Source of the DNA: PALSA-243 sp963743705
Lineage (GTDB): Bacteria > Acidobacteriota > Terriglobia > Bryobacterales > Bryobacteraceae
Length of the DNA: 64,000 nucleotides
Direction of reading: 5' to 3'
Assembly (NCBI GenBank): GCA_963743705.1
Contig: CAVUQS010000001.1
Location: forward strand, 124,001 to 188,000
Of the stretch, positions 61,415 through 64,000 are shown piece by piece; the first letter of the stretch is position 1; each line of letters begins with the position of its first letter. The translations under genes were made by a program, and so were the position numbers. The notes beneath the pieces are model-generated. The model was given only the letters and a program-made list of their open reading frames with translations. It searched no databases and had not been told where the DNA came from.

Positions 61415-64000
61415 TGAATCAATCCCAATTTGGCCGCGGCGTTGACGATTTCAGCGGCGGCCGGCGCGGCGGCGGTTCCACCGTATATTCCATTTTCCAC
61501 GAGCACGGAAAAGGCGATCTTCTGCGAGGCTGAGCTATAGGGCGCAAAGCCGATGAACCAAGCGTGGGAATCGGCGTCTTGCAGTTCGGCGGTGCCGGTC
61601 TTCCCGGCCATCGGAACGGCGGTGGATGCGGCGCGGCGGCCGGTGCCCGAGGTCACCACTTCACGCATGAATTTGCCAAGAAGCTGCGCTTGATCGGCGC
61701 TTAGAACGGCTTGCGGCGGGTTGGTGCGCGGGTTGGTTTCGTCGGCGATCCAGCGGCCTTGGGGCATCTGGCCGGCGTTAGCGACGGTGGCGGCAACGCG
61801 CGCCATCTGGAAGGGCGAGGCGACCACCTGGCCTTGGCCGTAGGACGATTGCGGCAAGCTCTTCTTCAACTGGGCCGCGGTGTTAGGGGAAGCGGGCGCG
61901 ATGCCGAGCAGCGTGGCGGTGTCGAAGAGCGGCTGCGCGCCAACATCATAAGTTCCGAGCTGCGCGAAATAGGCGTTGCAGGAGACCACGATGCCACGTT
62001 CCATGTCGACGGTTCCATGGGGCGATTTATCTTCGATGTCATCTCGGATGGGGCGGTTCGAGCCCTTGATGAAGTTGCCGACGCGGCCATCGGGAAGACG
62101 GATGCACTCATACGTTTTGTGCGTCAACTGCTGATCTTTGCGCAGGGCGGCCATGGCGGTGACGACTTTGAACGTGGAGCCAGGCGGATAGAGGCCGTAA
62201 CGCGCGCGATCGAGATACGGATTCGATTCGGACTCGTTGGGCTGGTTGTTAGCGGGAAGCGGAAAGCTGACGGCGGCGAGGAGGTCGCCGGTGGCCGGAT
62301 CCATCACGACGGCCGCGCCTTTGTCGCGGTTCGATTGCTGAAGCTGCTTGCGCAGAATCTCGGCGGTCCGGATCTCGAGGCGCGCATCGATGGTCATTTT
62401 CACGTTGCGCTCACGATCGAGGATGCGGCGGACAGCGGGATTCTGCGGGTCGTAGCGATGGCGCAGGAGAGGCACCAACTCGCGGTAATCGTAGCGCAGG
62501 ACGCGTTCGGTGGCGTGGGTCTTGGGATCTTTGATTTCGACGAGCGTGGGCCGGTCGTCATAGCCGCGCAGGCGACGGGCGGAATCGCGTTCGACGAAGG
62601 AAGTGTTGCTGGCGGCCCAACGTGTGCGCGTACGAATATCGCCGAGCAGATCGAAAAGCAGGCCGCCGAAGGGATAATGGCGCGACTCGTTTTTGGGGCA
62701 GGCACGATCGATATCGATGCCGAACTGCTGGTAATCGGCGCGATGTTTTTCGAGCTCGGACCAATCGCTGGTGGCGAGCGGGAGACCGTTGCGATCGTAG
62801 ACGGAGCCCATGGGGATCTCGCGCATGACGAGTTGGAAGCGCGGGTTGTATTGGTAGCGGCGCTGGCCGTCCGCTTGGACGACGAGGGTGCCTTGGCCGA
62901 CGATGGCGTCGGCGTGGAGGATTTGGACGTAGGCGGACTTGGCGAGAATCACCACGCCAGCAACCGCAATCACAGCGCCTAAGACATTCAGTGGCGCAGG
63001 CCTCCCGGCCTGCGCAGAGGTCTTACGTAAAGGTTGTGCGCAGGCCGGGAGGCCTGCGCCACTAACGCTACTGAGAGATAGCAGGATGCCGATTACAGCA
63101 AAGTTGGCCAGCATGGAAGTGCGGCCGTAGCTGAGAAACGGGGTAACCACGCCGGAGAGCGGGCTGACGCCGAGCGATCCACCGGCGATGAGCAAGATCT
63201 GGAACGCGGTGGCGGCGGCCAATCCTGCGGCGAGGAAAAACTCGTAGTCGGAGCGCGCACGGAGGGCGATGCGAAGGGCGCGATAGATGATTAGCGCGTA
63301 GAGCGCGAAGACCGCCGCGACTCCCAGGAAGCCCCATTCTTCGCCGAGCGCGGAAAGAATGAGATCTGTGTGCGCGGCGGGAACGATCGCGGGATCGCCG
63401 AGACCGATTCCCATGCCGGTTGGGCCGCCGGTGGCGAACGCCCAGAGCGAATGCGCCAGTTGATCACCGCCGTGAACCAGATTGTTCCATGGCGAAAGCC
63501 ACATGGAGACGCGCTCGCCCACGGTGTGCGGGACGCCGAGCAGGTATCCGGCGGCGAAACCGAAGCCAACCAGAGCGAGACCAATCACGGGGACGAAGGC
63601 GCTGCCGCGCGCGATGCCGTAGAGGGCGAGAAACAGGCACGCGAAGACGAGCGCCGGGCCCATGTCTTTTTGCAGGAAGAAAAACGCCAGCGAAAGCGCG
63701 ACGCAGAAAGCTACGGGCAATGTGAATTCGACCGGCGGAATATCGAAATGGCGCGTGAGGGCGGAAAGCGACGGGCGGGTTTCGCGGGCGTGGCGCAGCA
63801 CGTCCCAGCGATTGGCGAAATAACCGGCGAGGAAAAAGACGAGCAGCAGGCGGATGATTTCGACGGGTTGGAAGCCGAACAGATTCACCTTGGCGTCGCT
63901 GGTTCCGGGGCCGGAACCGAAAGCGATGAGCAGCACGGAGAGCGCGAAGCTTGCGATCAGCGGAACATAGCTGAGGCCACCAAAGAGGCGGCGGAAATCC
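61411..64000 (-). CDS. RodA/FtsW-type SEDS protein fused to a class B penicillin-binding protein, 5' end off window
   Basis: The frame is open to the right edge; the GTG at 63934-63936 is internal, since the same frame continues upstream as DFRRLFGGLSYVPLIASFAL. The N-terminal part is a SEDS glycosyltransferase (LGDPAIVPAAHTDLILSALG, VVTPFLSYGRTSMLANFAVI). The C-terminal part is a PBP2-like transpeptidase: active Ser in PGSTFK (codon at 62176-62178), SCN (VVSCNAYFA), and KTG (AGKTGTAEL). The two enzymes that elongate peptidoglycan are thus one polypeptide. The linker is made by an in-frame paired REP-like element (62990-63065). Co-transcribed with the FHA gene. Confidence 0.9.
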   Translation of the reverse strand, partial: DFRRLFGGLSYVPLIASFALSVLLIAFGSGPGTSDAKVNLFGFQPVEIIRLLLVFFLAGYFANRWDVLRHARETRPSLSALTRHFDIPPVEFTLPVAFCVALSLAFFFLQKDMGPALVFACLFLALYGIARGSAFVPVIGLALVGFGFAAGYLLGVPHTVGERVSMWLSPWNNLVHGGDQLAHSLWAFATGGPTGMGIGLGDPAIVPAAHTDLILSALGEEWGFLGVAAVFALYALIIYRALRIALRARSDYEFFLAAGLAAATAFQILLIAGGSLGVSPLSGVVTPFLSYGRTSMLANFAVIGILLSLSSVSGAGLPACAQPLRKTSAQAGRPAPLNVLGAVIAVAGVVILAKSAYVQILHADAIVGQGTLVVQADGQRRYQYNPRFQLVMREIPMGSVYDRNGLPLATSDWSELEKHRADYQQFGIDIDRACPKNESRHYPFGGLLFDLLGDIRTRTRWAASNTSFVERDSARRLRGYDDRPTLVEIKDPKTHATERVLRYDYRELVPLLRHRYDPQNPAVRRILDRERNVKMTIDARLEIRTAEILRKQLQQSNRDKGAAVVMDPATGDLLAAVSFPLPANNQPNESESNPYLDRARYGLYPPGSTFKVVTAMAALRKDQQLTHKTYECIRLPDGRVGNFIKGSNRPIRDDIEDKSPHGTVDMERGIVVSCNAYFAQLGTYDVGAQPLFDTATLLGIAPASPNTAAQLKKSLPQSSYGQGQVVASPFQMARVAATVANAGQMPQGRWIADETNPRTNPPQAVLSADQAQLLGKFMREVVTSGTGRRAASTAVPMAGKTGTAELQDADSHAWFIGFAPYSSASQKIAFSVLVENGIYGGTAAAPAAAEIVNAAAKLGLIQ
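62990..63065. repeat. Paired inverted REP-like element inside the SEDS-PBP2 gene
   Basis: Two copies of the repeat face each other (62990-63015 and 63038-63065) with 22 bases between, a BIME-like layout with ends AGTGGCGCAGG and CCTGCGCCACT. It is read in frame on the minus strand as GAGLPACAQPLRKTSAQAG and following RPAP, giving a linker between the SEDS domain and the first PBP helix. Confidence 0.85.

Overview
The window is high-GC, gene-dense bacterial chromosome that most resembles an acidobacterium of the Bryobacterales/Solibacter type. The evidence is gene content: an ADOP-type (acidobacterial duplicated) ABC permease at the left edge, two large Oar-like outer-membrane receptors with an N-terminal carboxypeptidase-regulatory-like domain, secreted amidohydrolases, DUF4159 and DUF1028 proteins, an RRM protein, and many short palindromic repeats at gene ends. 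The taxonomic call is an inference from these families; no rRNA or other marker was seen. No gap of 300 bases or more lacks a gene. The largest gaps are 3796-3953, 785-912, 49233-49360, 49778-49895, 9124-9232 and 56683-56789. No tRNA, rRNA, CRISPR array, integrase or transposase gene was recognised.

Layout. 1-5519 (minus): partial ADOP permease, Oar-like receptor, secreted amidohydrolase, small conserved protein. 5686-19160 (plus): one long block of overlapping genes beginning with an ECF sigma factor, a zinc-finger anti-sigma factor and an exported protein, then a nearly complete type II secretion set (gspE, F, G, H, I, J, K, L, M, C-like, an unknown exported protein, gspD). The secretin gene carries a one-base frameshift in a glycine-rich stretch. 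19233-31250: metabolic and exported genes, including a galactokinase / sodium-solute symporter / GH109-like oxidoreductase / M20 peptidase run and hutI. 31304-36309: aconitase, metallo-hydrolase, YtxH, DUF2007 and DUF4159 proteins. 36344-38833: RelE/ParE-type toxin-antitoxin pair and an Nramp-UspA fusion transporter. 38870-46997 (minus): PAS histidine kinase and, upstream of it, a three-gene unit of HPr-kinase-like protein, Oar-like receptor and a nucleotidyltransferase-MFS fusion. 47071-49232: HepT/MntA toxin-antitoxin pair, glycosyltransferase, exported protein. 49361-54548 (plus): RRM protein, Omp85-like barrel, DUF4390, NtrY-like kinase and NtrX-like regulator. 54558-64000: isocitrate dehydrogenase family, aminotransferase, polyphosphate kinase convergent with a PiT phosphate transporter, FHA protein, and a RodA/FtsW-PBP2 fusion cut by the right edge.

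How they may work together. The ECF sigma/anti-sigma pair heads the secretion block, suggesting regulated building of the secreton. The NtrYX pair sits behind an outer-membrane barrel and DUF4390 and may sense envelope or nitrogen state. The FHA protein and RodA-PBP2 fusion form a cell-wall elongation unit like the actinobacterial fhaA/rodA/pbpA group. The three-gene kinase/receptor/NTase-MFS unit at 40392-46997 is the best candidate for an undescribed system. Two families of short palindromes sit at or beside stop codons, and one paired copy lies in frame inside the linker of the RodA-PBP2 fusion.
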